A stretch of DNA of 64,000 bases from Pseudomonadota bacterium (GTDB taxonomy: Bacteria; Pseudomonadota; Gammaproteobacteria; Burkholderiales; Burkholderiaceae_C). Location: contig JAIUPH010000020.1 of the NCBI GenBank assembly GCA_020161065.1, positions 1-64,000 of the forward strand, in the 5' to 3' direction. The notes below the pieces were generated by a model. It ran no database searches. It worked only from the letters and a program-made list of their open reading frames with translations, and was not told the origin of the DNA. Shown one piece after another: positions 26,094 to 38,330 of this stretch; position 1 is the first letter of the stretch; each line of letters starts with the position of its first letter. The translations under genes were made by a program, and so were the position numbers.

Positions 26094-27477
26094 ACTGGCG
26101 CTGTGGGCCCCGCAGGCCTGGATCGCCGGCGCCTGGCAGCCCCAGGTGCTGCTGGAGGCCGGCGCGGACGGCCGCTGGCAGCGCATCACGCCGCACACGC
26201 CGCCGCCGGCGCAGGCCGAGCGGCTGGCCGGCCCCGTGCTGCCCGGCCTGGTGGATGCGCACAGTCACGCCTTCCAGCGCGCCTTCGTCGGCCTGGCCGA
26301 GCGCCGCGACGGCGAGCACGACGACTTCTGGTCGTGGCGCGACCGCATGTACGGCGTGGCGCTGCGCATCACGCCCGAGCAGCTGCGCGCGGTGGCCGCA
26401 CACCTCTACACCGAACTGCTGGCCGGCGGCTACACCCAGGTCTGCGAGTTCCACTACCTGCAGCACCAGAGCGACGGCCAGCCCTACGCCGACCCGGCGG
26501 CCATGGCCTGGGCGCTGGCCGACGCCGCGGCCAATGCCGGCATCGGCCTGACGCTGCTGCCCGCCGTCTACGAACGCGCCGGCTTCGCCGCCGCCGAACT
26601 GCGCCCCGACCAGCGGCGCTTTCGCGCCGGCGTGGCCGAGGTGCTGGCGCTGCAACGCCGCGTGCGCGCCGCCGGCCGGCCGCTGCTGGACTGCGGCGCC
26701 GCGCTGCATTCGCTGCGCGCGGCGCGCCCCGAAGCGCTGCGCGCGCTGGCCGCGGCCAGCGAAGGGCCGCTGCACATCCACGTCGCCGAGCAGCAGGCCG
26801 AAGTGGGCGACTGCCTGGCCGCCACCGGCTGCCGGCCGATCGAATGGCTGCTGCAGAACGCCGCGCTCGACGCGCGCTGGCAGCTCGTCCACGCCACCCA
26901 CACCGTAACGGCTGAAATCGACGGCGTCGCCGCCAGCGGCGCCGGCGTCGTGCTGTGCCCCGGCACCGAGGCCAACCTGGGCGACGGCCTGCCCGACCTG
27001 CGCGGCTGGCTGGCCGCCGGCGTGCCCTTGTCGCTGGGCTCGGACAGCCAGGTCACGCGCGGCTGGAGCGAAGAGCTGCGCTGGCTGGAATACGCGCAGC
27101 GCCTGCAACTCCAGCAACGCAACGTGGCCGCCGCGCCGGGCCGGCAAGGCGCCACCGCGGCGCGGCTGTTCGACCGCGTGCTCACCGGCGGCGCCGCGGC
27201 GGCCGGCTTCAGCCGCTGGGGGCTGCAAGCCGGTGCGCGGGCCGACCTGCTGGTGGTCGACGCGCAAGAGCCGGCGCTGATCGGCCTGCCGCCCTCGCAC
27301 GGGCTCGACGGCCTGGTGTTCGCCGCGCCGGCGCGGCCTTTCGCACGCGTGCTGGTCGCCGGCCGCTGGCGCGACACGGCGCACGCCGGCCGCGCGCAGG
27401 CGCACCGGGCGGCGCTGCAGGCCTTGTGGGAACCCGCGCCGGGCCCGCACGAAGCTTTGACCGTGCCCACGGGCTGA
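26086..27477 (+). CDS. hutF: formimidoylglutamate deiminase
   Basis: A 463-residue amidohydrolase-superfamily enzyme converting N-formimino-glutamate to N-formylglutamate and ammonia. Metal ligands are His59 and His61 in PGLVDAHSHAFQRAF, a downstream His in LHIHVAEQQ, a His in VHATH and an Asp in LGSDSQV. Together with hutG it defines the five-step pathway. The gene ends the operon. The enzyme that should feed it, imidazolonepropionase (HutI), is not in the window. Confidence 0.95.
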   Translation: MAELALWAPQAWIAGAWQPQVLLEAGADGRWQRITPHTPPPAQAERLAGPVLPGLVDAHSHAFQRAFVGLAERRDGEHDDFWSWRDRMYGVALRITPEQLRAVAAHLYTELLAGGYTQVCEFHYLQHQSDGQPYADPAAMAWALADAAANAGIGLTLLPAVYERAGFAAAELRPDQRRFRAGVAEVLALQRRVRAAGRPLLDCGAALHSLRAARPEALRALAAASEGPLHIHVAEQQAEVGDCLAATGCRPIEWLLQNAALDARWQLVHATHTVTAEIDGVAASGAGVVLCPGTEANLGDGLPDLRGWLAAGVPLSLGSDSQVTRGWSEELRWLEYAQRLQLQQRNVAAAPGRQGATAARLFDRVLTGGAAAAGFSRWGLQAGARADLLVVDAQEPALIGLPPSHGLDGLVFAAPARPFARVLVAGRWRDTAHAGRAQAHRAALQALWEPAPGPHEALTVPTG

Positions 27478-27530
27478 ACTTCCGCCCGCAGGCAGAATGG
27501 CGCTCGAAGCTCAGATATTCATGCCACACG

Positions 27531-30032
<2,502 letters not shown>

Positions 30033-30059
<27 letters not shown>

Positions 30060-31559
30060 CGGCGGCGCGGCGGGCCGCCGCCGCTGCTGCTCGCGCCGCA
30101 GCGCACGGGCGCGACGCAGGCTCAGCAGCAAGGCCATCAGCAGCGCCACGCCCAGCGCCGGCAGCAGCGCCTGCGCGATCTGCGCATCGGGCAGCGCCGG
30201 GCGCAACAGCAGCGCCATCAGCGCCAGCGGCAGACCGGCCGCCAGCAGCAGGCCCAGCACCGAGCGCAGCCAGCGCAGCCACCAGGGCCAGGTGGCGGGC
30301 CGCGTCGGCACCAGCACGGGCGGGTCGTCGGCAGCGTTCGCCGGCTGGCCCGGCGCGGCGGCCGGCGGCCGCGAGCGGCCGGACCACGTGCCTTCGCCGG
30401 CGCGGCCGTCGGCGTGCGCCGCCTCGGCGCGCCGCGCGTCGCTGCGGGCATCGGCCCGCTCGCGCGCCGCCGCGCCGTGGTCGGCCAGCAGGCGCTGGCG
30501 CCAGGCCTCCACGCTGCGCGGGCGCTGCACGGGGTCGGGCTGCAGCGCCCAGTCGATGGCTTCCAGGAAGGCGCGGCCATAGCGGCCCTTGCCGACCTCG
30601 GCCGCCGGCTGCAGCGCCAGCCCGCCGGCGCGCGATTCGGCGTCGGGCGGCTTGCGCCCGGCCACCGCCCAGTACAGCGTGGCGGCCAGCGCGTAGAGGT
30701 CGGTCCAGGCGCCCTGCTCGCCGATGCCGTACTGCTCCAGCGGCGCGTAGCCGGGCGTCACCACCACCGCGTCCTGGTCGGCCAGCGCCACGGTCTGGCC
30801 GGCCGAGCCGAAGTCCAGCAGCACCAGGCGGCCGTCCTCGCTGCGCACCTGGATGTTGTCGGGCTTGATGTCGCGGTGCAGGTAGCCGGCGGCGTGCACC
30901 ACGGCCAGGCCGTCGAGCAGCGGCTTCATGCGCTGCACCAGCAGCCGCTCGCCGTGGCCGGGCTCGAAGTCCTGCGGCTTCTGGCGCAGCCACCAGGTCT
31001 TGAACGAGCGGCCGCGCACGTACTCCATCACCATGTAGGCGGTGTCGTGGGCCTCGAAGAAGCGCGCCACGCGCACGATGTGCGGGTGGCGGAAGCTGGC
31101 CAGCGTGCGCGCCTCGGTGAGGAAGTTCTCCAGCCCCTGGTGGTAGCGCTCGCGGTGCTGGCTGGCGTTGGGCAGCACGCTGCGGTCGGCGGCGCGGAAG
31201 GCGATCTCCTCGGGCAGGTATTCCTTGATCGCCACCTGCGCGTCGAGGTTGACGTCGGTGGCCAGGTAGGTGATGCCGAAGCCGCCCTGGCCCAGCATGC
31301 GCTCGACGCGGTACTCGTGCAGCAGCAGCCCCTTGGGCAGCCCCAGCGACTGGCGCGGCAGCGGCCGCAGCGGCGCGCCGCGCTGCAGCGTGCGCACGAC
31401 GGTGGCGTCGGGGTCGTCGTCGACCGCCGCGCGCGGCTGCACCTGGGTGGCCAGCAGCGTGGCCTCGGCGTCGCCCGGGCGCAGCGGCCGCACCAGCGTG
31501 GTGGGGTCGCGCTCGGCCGGCTCGGCGCTGCGCAGTTCGGCGGCGTCGTCGGGGTTCAT
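30033..31559 (-). CDS. membrane-anchored serine/threonine protein kinase
   Basis: A 508-residue kinase. After an ~80-residue acidic N-terminal leader comes a Hanks-type kinase domain (about 82-350). It has GQGGFGITY (90-98), Lys112 in AIKEYLP, HRDIKPDN with catalytic Asp230, DFG Asp249 and the TPGYAPLEQY activation segment. A low-complexity Ala/Arg-rich linker leads to two C-terminal TM helices (about 430-490). The variant with IKEYLP and PGYAPLEQY is common next to type VI secretion or FHA genes, but none are here. It is complete in all catalytic motifs. Substrates unknown. Confidence 0.9.
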
Positions 31560-31569
31560 CGCACAGGCT

Positions 31570-32739
31570 TCATAGCGCCAGCTTGCGGGCGGCCAGGTCC
31601 TTCATGATCTCTTCGGAGCCGCCGCCGATCATCATCACCTTCACCTCGCGGTACAGCCGCTCGCTGCGCGTGCCGCGCACGAAGCCGGCGCCGCCGAGGA
31701 TCTGCACCGCCTGGTCGGCGCAGAACTGCATGGCCTGCGTGGCCACCACCTTGGCCATGCAGATGCGCGCCACCAGGTCGCCCTCGGCGCCCAGGCGGTG
31801 GTGCAGGCGGTGCGCCAGGTCGTAGACCAGGCTGCGCGCCGCCTCGGTGCGCGCCAGCATGTCCACCAGCTTGTGGCGGATGACCTGGCGCTCGGCCAGC
31901 GCGGCGCCGAAGGTGCGGCGCTGGCGCGCCCAGTCCAGCGCGTCTTCGGTGCAGGCCTGGGCGTAGGCGCAGGCCATGGCCGACATCATCAGCCGTTCAT
32001 GATTGAAGTTATTCATGATGGCCTTGAAGCCCGCGCCCTCGGCGCCGATGAGGTTGGCCGCCGGCACGCGGCAGCCGTCGAAGTGCAGCTGCGCGGTGTC
32101 CGACGCCCACCAGCCCATCTTGGCCAGCGGGTGGCGCGTGAGGCCCGGCGTGTCGCCTTCCACCAGCAGCAGCGAGAGGCCGCCCGGCCCCTTGTTGGCG
32201 GGGTCGGTGCGCACCGCCACCGTCAGGAAGTCGGCGCGCATGCCGCTGGTGATGAAGGTCTTCTCGCCGTCGACGACGTAGTGCGCGCCGTCGCGCCGCG
32301 CCGTGGTGGAAAGCGCCGCCACGTCGGAGCCGCCGCCGGGCTCGGTGATCGCCAGCGCGGCGATCTTCTCGCCGGCCAGCACCGGCGGCACCACGCGCTG
32401 CTGCAGCGCGGCGTTGCCGCAGGCCATGATCGGCGGCAGCGCGATCTGGTGCGAGCCCAGCCCGGCCTGCAAGCCGCCGGAGCCGGCGCGCGCCAGCTCT
32501 TCGGCGGCGACGATGGTGAAGAACACGTCGGCCGGCGTGCCGCCCAGCGCCTCGGGGTAGCCCAGGCCGAGCAGGCCGATCTCGGCGGCGCGCCGGTACA
32601 GCTCGCGCGGGAAGCTGCCGGCCTCGTCCCAGGCCGCGGCGTGCGGCGCGATCTCGTGCGCGACGAACTCGCGCAGGCCGTGGCGGAAGGCTTCGTGCTC
32701 GGGGCCGAAGTACTCGGGGCGCGGTGGCAGCTCGAACAT
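31570..32739 (-). CDS. acyl-CoA dehydrogenase family protein
   Basis: A 389-residue FAD enzyme of normal ACAD length. Segments ITEPGGGSDVAALSTTARRDG and the C-terminal QILGGAGFVRGTRSERLYREVKVMMIGGGSEEIM are ACAD signatures, the latter with the Glu positioned as catalytic base. It would desaturate an acyl-CoA at the alpha-beta bond and pass electrons to ETF. The start at 32739 precedes MFELPPRPEY; upstream in-frame codons are Arg/Pro-rich and unlike the family. It stands alone upstream of the Ser/Thr kinase and diverges from nudC. Chain or branched-acyl specificity cannot be read. Confidence 0.9.
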   Translation of the reverse strand: MFELPPRPEYFGPEHEAFRHGLREFVAHEIAPHAAAWDEAGSFPRELYRRAAEIGLLGLGYPEALGGTPADVFFTIVAAEELARAGSGGLQAGLGSHQIALPPIMACGNAALQQRVVPPVLAGEKIAALAITEPGGGSDVAALSTTARRDGAHYVVDGEKTFITSGMRADFLTVAVRTDPANKGPGGLSLLLVEGDTPGLTRHPLAKMGWWASDTAQLHFDGCRVPAANLIGAEGAGFKAIMNNFNHERLMMSAMACAYAQACTEDALDWARQRRTFGAALAERQVIRHKLVDMLARTEAARSLVYDLAHRLHHRLGAEGDLVARICMAKVVATQAMQFCADQAVQILGGAGFVRGTRSERLYREVKVMMIGGGSEEIMKDLAARKLAL

Positions 32740-32870
32740 GCGGGTGCGGCGTGGAGTGGAGCGGACGTGGCGGCCGCCAGTGTGCCGCGCCGGCGCCCGC
32801 GCCCGCCATCGGGGCGCGCCCTGCGCCTGCGGCATGATGCTGGCCGCACCCCGCCAGAAAGCCGCCGCGC

Positions 32871-33695
32871 ATGAACTTCATCCCCGCCATCGACCCGCCG
32901 GGCCAGCCCTCGCCGCAGGGCTGGCAGCTGGCCTTCGTCGGCAGCCAGTTGCTGCTGCCCGCGGAGGACGACGCGCTGCTCGGCCCGCTGCCCGGCGGCG
33001 GCTGGGCGGCCGACGCCGAGGCCAGCCACTACCTGGGCACGCTGGACGGCCTGGACTGCTGGGCCTTGCGGCTGCCGCAGGCGCCGGCCGGCTGGCGCGC
33101 CGTGCCGCTGCGCAGCGCGATGATGGGCTTTGCGCGCGGCCCCGAGGCGCAGGCCACGCTGGCCGCGCTGGCCGGCCGCGCCGCCCAGGTGCTGGAGTGG
33201 GACCGCACGCACGCCTTCTGCGGCGCCTGCGGCACGCCCACCACGCTGCAGCGCGGCGAGCGCGCGCGCCGCTGCCCGGCCTGCGGCCACACCGCCTACC
33301 CGCGCATCAGCCCGGCGATGATGACGCTGGTGTGGCGGCCCGGCCAGGTGCTGCTGGCGCGCGCGCCGCATTTCGCGTCGCGCATGTACAGCGCGCTGGC
33401 CGGCTTCGTCGAGGCCGGCGAGTCGATCGAGCAATGCATCGCCCGCGAGGTGGCCGAAGAGGTGGGCGTGCGCGTGAAGAACCCGCGCTACTACGGCAGC
33501 CAGAGCTGGCCCTTCCCGAACAGCCTGATGATCGCCTTCAGCGCCGAATGGGACGGCGGCGAGATCGTGCCGCAGCCCGGCGAGATCGAAGACGCGCAGT
33601 GGTTCGACCTGCAAGCGCTGCCGCAGATCCCGCCGCGCTTCTCGATCGCCGGGCATCTGATCCGCGATACGGTGGCGGCGTTGGGCGGCGGTTGA
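32871..33695 (+). CDS. nudC: NAD(+) diphosphatase (NADH pyrophosphatase / deNADding)
   Basis: A 274-residue Nudix hydrolase. The four zinc cysteines are Cys117/120 and Cys135/138. The Nudix box spans about residues 178-200 (G-x5-E-x7-REV-x-EEVGV), and the NudC-specific SQSWPFPNS is at about 210-218, so all family-defining parts are intact. It splits NADH to NMNH and AMP and in E. coli also removes NAD caps from RNA. Single gene, divergent from the acyl-CoA dehydrogenase. Confidence 0.95.
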   Translation: MNFIPAIDPPGQPSPQGWQLAFVGSQLLLPAEDDALLGPLPGGGWAADAEASHYLGTLDGLDCWALRLPQAPAGWRAVPLRSAMMGFARGPEAQATLAALAGRAAQVLEWDRTHAFCGACGTPTTLQRGERARRCPACGHTAYPRISPAMMTLVWRPGQVLLARAPHFASRMYSALAGFVEAGESIEQCIAREVAEEVGVRVKNPRYYGSQSWPFPNSLMIAFSAEWDGGEIVPQPGEIEDAQWFDLQALPQIPPRFSIAGHLIRDTVAALGGG

Positions 33696-33709
33696 ACCGC
33701 CGGCGGCGA

Positions 33710-34198
33710 CTACGGCATGCGCTGGCGCGCCCGGCTGAGCCGCTCCTTCAGGTCTTGCGTGGCTTCGCCGTCGCTGGCCGATTCAGGCGTGGTATCCGGT
33801 ACGCCGAGGTAATAGACCAGCACGGCGGCTTCGTTGGCGCCGGGGGCGTAGAAGCGCAGCTCGGTGCGCGGGTGCTCGCTGAACTGCTTGCGCGGCAGGC
33901 GCAGCGTCAGCACGCCGGGGTTGGCCGTCGGCGCCAGCAGCTCGACCGCGGCGCCGCCGAAGGGGTCGCGGCCTTGCGCCGCGATGCGGGCGTGGCGCTG
34001 CGGGTCGGCCTCGATGCGGATCAGCACCTGCGTGTCGTCCTCGCGCTTGCCGCGCGCGATGGCCCAGGCCAGCGCCAGCCCGGGCTCGGCCCAGGCGTCG
34101 AGCGCGCCGTGCAGCTCGCGCAGCGGCGGGGTCTGGGCGGCAGCGCCGCCGGCGGCGGCCAGCAGCGCGGCCAGGCAGAAAACGCGGCGGCGAAACAT
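33710..34198 (-). CDS. uncharacterised exported protein, last gene of an ABC operon
   Basis: A 162-residue protein with a clear signal peptide ([22 protein letters not shown], cleavage after ~22). The mature part is mixed beta/alpha with a LELL-A-P and VLVYYLGVP segment and a charged C-terminal helix. I recognise no family. Its ATG overlaps the stop of the ABC ATPase as TGATG, so it is translated with the transporter and may be an accessory periplasmic factor. It is convergent with nudC. Confidence 0.7.
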   Translation of the reverse strand: MFRRRVFCLAALLAAAGGAAAQTPPLRELHGALDAWAEPGLALAWAIARGKREDDTQVLIRIEADPQRHARIAAQGRDPFGGAAVELLAPTANPGVLTLRLPRKQFSEHPRTELRFYAPGANEAAVLVYYLGVPDTTPESASDGEATQDLKERLSRARQRMP

Positions 34199-35313
34199 CA
34201 CGTGGCGGTCTCCAAGGGCAGCAGCAACCAGGCTTCGGGGTCGGCGCTCAGCCCCACGCGTGCGCCCACGGGCAGCGCGGCGCCGGGGCCGCCGGGGCGC
34301 AGCAGCAGCAGGTGCTGGCCGCCGCAGTCGAGGTGCAACTCGACCTTCTCGCCGAGGAAGGTGCATTCGGTGACGGTCGCCGGCCAGGCATCGGGTGCAT
34401 CAGCCATGGCGGCCGCGCCCACGCGCATGGCCTCGGGGCGGATCATCAGTTCGGCGGCCTGTCCCGCGGCCATGCCGGCGGCGGCCGCGCCGGGCACGCG
34501 CAAGCGCTGGCCCAGCGCTTGCACCTCGGCGCCGCCAGCATCGACCGCCAGCACCTGCGCCGGCAGCGCATTGATGCGGCCGATGAAGCGCGCGACGAAG
34601 CCGCTGCGCGGCCGCAGGTACAGGTCTTCGGCCGAGCCGACCTGCACCACGCGGCCCTGGTTCATCACGACGATGCGGTCCGACACCGCCATCGCCTCTT
34701 CCTGGTCGTGCGTGACGTACAGCGTGGTGATACCGAAGTGGCGCTGCAGCAAGCGGATCTCGTGCCGCATCTGCAGCCGCAATCGCGCGTCCAGGTTGGA
34801 CAGCGGCTCGTCGAACAGCAGCACGCCGGGGCGGATGACGATGGCGCGTGCCAGCGCCACGCGCTGCTGCTCGCCGCCGGAGAGCTGGCTGCTGAACTGC
34901 GGCTCGTAGCCGTGCAGGCCGACCAGCGCCAGCACCTCGCCGACGGCGCGGCGGATCTCGTCGTCGGCCTTGCCGCGCACGCGCAGGCCGTAGGCGACGT
35001 TCTCGAACACCGTGAGGTGCGGGAACAGCGCGTAGTTCTGGAACACGAAGCCGATGTCGCGCCGGTTGGCGGCCAGCGCCGTGACGTCGCGCTCGCCGAT
35101 GAACACGCGGCCCTCGTCGGGCGTCTCGAAGCCCGCCACCATGCGCAGCGTGGTGGTCTTGCCGCAGCCCGAGGGGCCCAGCAGCGTGAGGAACTCGCCG
35201 GGCTGCACGGCCAGGCTGACCTCGCGCGCCGCCCAGACCTCGCCTTTCACGCGGTGCCGGTAGCGCTTGGACAGGCCGTCCACGCGCACGCCGAGCCTGG
35301 CTTCAGCCTTCAC
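34198..35313 (-). CDS. ABC transporter ATP-binding protein, Fe3+/spermidine/aminoethylphosphonate type
   Basis: A 371-residue ATPase. The nucleotide-binding half has Walker [11 protein letters not shown]-loop [14 protein letters not shown], signature LSGGEQQR and Walker [18 protein letters not shown]-terminal TOBE region follows (about 270-371). This is the PotA/FbpC-type layout. It works with the two-domain permease just upstream and the binding protein at 37042-38058. Ligand could be ferric iron, a polyamine or a phosphonate; sequence alone does not decide. Confidence 0.9.
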   Translation of the reverse strand: MKAEARLGVRVDGLSKRYRHRVKGEVWAAREVSLAVQPGEFLTLLGPSGCGKTTTLRMVAGFETPDEGRVFIGERDVTALAANRRDIGFVFQNYALFPHLTVFENVAYGLRVRGKADDEIRRAVGEVLALVGLHGYEPQFSSQLSGGEQQRVALARAIVIRPGVLLFDEPLSNLDARLRLQMRHEIRLLQRHFGITTLYVTHDQEEAMAVSDRIVVMNQGRVVQVGSAEDLYLRPRSGFVARFIGRINALPAQVLAVDAGGAEVQALGQRLRVPGAAAAGMAAGQAAELMIRPEAMRVGAAAMADAPDAWPATVTECTFLGEKVELHLDCGGQHLLLLRPGGPGAALPVGARVGLSADPEAWLLLPLETAT

Positions 35314-35317
35314 GGAA

Positions 35318-37045
35318 TCAACCCCCCAGCATGTTGGTGACCGAGCCGGCGCCCGGCGCCTTCAGCCGCGCCAGCAGCGCGCCGATCAGCCCGATCACGA
35401 TGAAGACGATCACGCACACCAGCACCGAGAACGCCGCCGCCGGGCCCAGCGCCAGCTCGGTGATGTTCTCCAGGATCTTCACGGTGACCAGCGTCCACGA
35501 CATCGAGACCAGGAAGATGGTGGCGCTGATCGCCGTCATCGAGCGGATGAAGACCACGCCCAGCCCGGCGAAGAAGGCCGGCACGATGAGCGGCAGCGTG
35601 ACGCGGCGGAAGGTGGTGCCGCTGCCCGCGCCGAGGCTGGCCGAGGCTTCCTCCAGGCTCTTGTCGATCTGCGACAGCAGCGCCACCGTGGCGCGGATGC
35701 CGGTGGGGCCGTAGCGGAACACGTAGCAGGCGACGATGATCAGCGCGGTGCCGGTCAGCTCGATCGGCGGCTCGTTGAAGGCGATGAGGTACGCGATGCC
35801 GACGATGGTGCCCGGCAGCGCGTAGTTGGCCATCGACACCAGCTCCATCGCGCCGCGGCCGAAGAAGCGCTTGCGTGCCACCAGATAACCCACCAGCACG
35901 CCGTACAGGCCGCCCAGCGGCATCGCGAAGGCGGCGATGATCAGCGTGTCGCGGATGAAGCGCGCGCCTTCGGTGAAGATCACGCGGTAATGCTGCAGCG
36001 TGAACGCATGGTTGGCGCCCAGCGCCACCACCAGCGAGGCATAGAGCAGCAGCGCGTAGAACCAGGCGATGGCCAGCGTGACCGCCACGCAGGCCGCCAG
36101 CAGCAGCCGGCGCACCGCGGGCGAGACGCTGTCGAACGGCGTCTGCCCCGCGCCCTTGCCGGTGACGGTGACGTAGAAGCTCCGCGCCACCCACTGCCGC
36201 TGCAGCAGGAAGACGGCCAGCGCCGGCAGCAGCAGCAGAAACGACAGCGCCGCGCCGCCGCGCAGGTCGAACAGCCCGGTGATCTGCAGGTAGGCCTGCG
36301 TCGGCAGCACCGGGAACTGGTTGCCGGCCAGGATCAGCGGCGTCGCGAAGTCGGCCAGCGAGGCCGCGAACAGCAGCAGGAAGGCGTTGGCCAGCCCCGG
36401 CGTCGCCAGCGGCAGCGTGACGGTGCGGAACACCCGCCAGCGCGACGCCCCCAGCGACAGCGCCATGCCTTCGATGTTGCTGTCGATGCCGGCGAGGATG
36501 GGTTTGAGCGTGAGGTAGGCGATGGGGAAGAAGGTCACCACCTCGCTGGCCATGGTGCTGGTGAAGCCGTAGACGCTGGCGCCCTGGATGCCCAGCAGCT
36601 CGTGCGTGATGAGCCCGCGCGGGCCGAAAGAGAAGACGATGGCGATCGCCGTGGTGAACGGCGGGCTGACCAGCGGCAGCAGCACGCTGGCGTCGATCAG
36701 CCGCTGCACCCACGGCGGCAATTGCGAACGCGCCGCGGTGAACGCGAACAAAAAGCCCAGCGCCGTGCCGACCAGGCCCACCACCGCGGCCAGCAGCAGG
36801 CTGTTGCCGAAGGCGCGCCACTGGTGGCGGTCGGCCAGCAGCTTCCACAGCCCGGCGGTCGAGAACTGGCCCTGGTCGACGAACAGCCGCACGCCCATCA
36901 TCGCCAGCGGGTAGACGACGAAAAGCGCCAGCAGCAGCCACAGCAGCAGCGCGGTGGCGGCGGTGAGGGGGTCGGCGCCGGGGGTGCCGCCGGGCGCGGG
37001 GTGGGGGCGGGGGGCGCGCGGCATGGCCGCGCGGGCGGCCGTCAA
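35318..37045 (-). CDS. ABC transporter permease, fused two-domain (FbpB-like)
   Basis: A 575-residue membrane protein with about 12 TM helices in two homologous halves, each with an EAA loop (first: EGMALSLGASRWRVFRTVTLPLATPGL; second: EEASASLGAGSGTTFRRVTLPLIVPAF). This is the FbpB/iron or aminoethylphosphonate permease design, in which one chain makes the whole channel. The likely start is a TTG at 37045, overlapping the binding-protein stop and preceded by GAGGTG; an ATG at 37024 is the alternative. The next gene (ATPase) starts 4 bp after the stop. Confidence 0.9.
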   Translation of the reverse strand: MTAARAAMPRAPRPHPAPGGTPGADPLTAATALLLWLLLALFVVYPLAMMGVRLFVDQGQFSTAGLWKLLADRHQWRAFGNSLLLAAVVGLVGTALGFLFAFTAARSQLPPWVQRLIDASVLLPLVSPPFTTAIAIVFSFGPRGLITHELLGIQGASVYGFTSTMASEVVTFFPIAYLTLKPILAGIDSNIEGMALSLGASRWRVFRTVTLPLATPGLANAFLLLFAASLADFATPLILAGNQFPVLPTQAYLQITGLFDLRGGAALSFLLLLPALAVFLLQRQWVARSFYVTVTGKGAGQTPFDSVSPAVRRLLLAACVAVTLAIAWFYALLLYASLVVALGANHAFTLQHYRVIFTEGARFIRDTLIIAAFAMPLGGLYGVLVGYLVARKRFFGRGAMELVSMANYALPGTIVGIAYLIAFNEPPIELTGTALIIVACYVFRYGPTGIRATVALLSQIDKSLEEASASLGAGSGTTFRRVTLPLIVPAFFAGLGVVFIRSMTAISATIFLVSMSWTLVTVKILENITELALGPAAAFSVLVCVIVFIVIGLIGALLARLKAPGAGSVTNMLGG

Positions 37046-38058
37046 GGGTTGAGCACCTCGCCGATCCAGCGCTCGACCACGCGCTTGCGGTTGGCGCCGG
37101 CGTAGTCGGCGTCGATCGGGAAGATCTTGGCGTTCTTCAGCAGCGCGGCGAGGCCGGCCTCGGGCTGCACGTCGGGGTGGGCCGGCAGGAAGTTGATCTT
37201 GTGCTTGGCGAACAGGCCTTGCATCGCCGGCGAGCTGGCCCAGTCGATCAGCTTCTTTGCCGGGCCCGGGTTCTTGGCGCCCTTGATCAGCGCGATGGCC
37301 TCGGCCGCGGTGCCGATGCCTTCCTTGGGGAAGCTGATCGACACGTCATAACCCTTGGCCTTGGTATCCAGCGCGTCGACGATGAAGAAGATGCCGCCGC
37401 CGGCCTGCCCCAGGCCCACCGGCAGCGTGCCGCCGCCGCCGCTCTTGGTGTAGAGCTGCACGTTGGGGCGCATCTTCTTCATGAAGTCGAAGGCCTTGGC
37501 CTCGTCGCGGCCATTGACCTCCAGCACCGAGAAGATGCGCGTCACCGCGGTGCCCGAGGTGCGCGCGTCGGCCATCTGCAGCTGGTTCTTGTAGGCGGGC
37601 GCGAGCAGGTCGTTCCAGCTCTCGGGCGGCTGCAGCTTGTTGTCCTTGAGGAACTTGTTGTTGGTCATGAAGACCAGCGGGTCGTCGGCGATCGCCACCC
37701 ACTGCCCGTCGGCCTGCTTGAAGCGCGGCGCCAGGCGCGCGAACGAGGGCGGCTTGTAGGGCTCGAACACGCCTTCGGCGATGCCGGCGGCGTGCGTCTC
37801 CACCGGGCCGCCGAACAGCACGTCGACCTTGGGGTTGCCCTTCTCGGCGATCACCCGCGCCAGCGCCTCGCCCGACGAGAAGCGCACGAAGTTGACCTTG
37901 ACGCCGGTGGCCTTCTCGAACTCTTCGAACATCGGCCGCGCCCAGTTCTCGGGCCAGATCGAATAGACGTTGACGGTCTCGGCGGCATGCGCCGCCGGCG
38001 CGGCGAGAAGGCTGGCGCCCAGCATCGCGGCGGCCAGGAACACTCGGCGAAAAGGCAT
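37042..38058 (-). CDS. extracellular solute-binding protein, family 1 (Fe3+/AEP-like)
   Basis: A 338-residue periplasmic binding protein with a signal peptide cleaved after AHA (about residue 25). The mature start TVNVYSIWPENWARPMFEEFEKATGVKVNFVRFSSGEALARVIAEKGNP is typical of the FutA/AfuA/PhnS group. The iron-binding tyrosine pair of FbpA is not obvious, so a non-iron ligand is plausible. First gene of the operon binding protein-permease-ATPase-unknown exported protein. Confidence 0.9.
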   Translation of the reverse strand: MPFRRVFLAAAMLGASLLAAPAAHAAETVNVYSIWPENWARPMFEEFEKATGVKVNFVRFSSGEALARVIAEKGNPKVDVLFGGPVETHAAGIAEGVFEPYKPPSFARLAPRFKQADGQWVAIADDPLVFMTNNKFLKDNKLQPPESWNDLLAPAYKNQLQMADARTSGTAVTRIFSVLEVNGRDEAKAFDFMKKMRPNVQLYTKSGGGGTLPVGLGQAGGGIFFIVDALDTKAKGYDVSISFPKEGIGTAAEAIALIKGAKNPGPAKKLIDWASSPAMQGLFAKHKINFLPAHPDVQPEAGLAALLKNAKIFPIDADYAGANRKRVVERWIGEVLNP

Positions 38059-38330
38059 GGCAACGGCTCGGTGACGAAGGTCGCCGCACCATACACCGCG
38101 GCTCCGCGGCAGGGCATGGGGTCTAGCCCCGAGCCCAAGCGGCGCGCCGGCCTACCAGCGCGACGGCTGAAGCGCCGGCGCCGTCATCCTCTCGGGCTCG
38201 GGCGCGGGCTCGGGCTCGGGGTCGAGATGAGGCTCACGGCGGACGGGTCACGCGCGCCAGCACTCGAAGGAATTCGATGCCCACGCCGGTGTTAGCCTGC
38301 CCCGTTGACCAGCCTGCCAGGAGCCTCGCC

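Noticed and set aside
35267-37105. 612-codon plus-strand frame opposite the FbpB-like permease
   Set aside because: Gln/Arg/His-rich shadow frame; permease helices and EAA loops are on the minus strand.
38191-38226. CTCGGG short repeats upstream of the crotonase gene
   Set aside because: A few imperfect hexamer copies in GC-rich DNA; no spacer structure as in CRISPR and no dyad.
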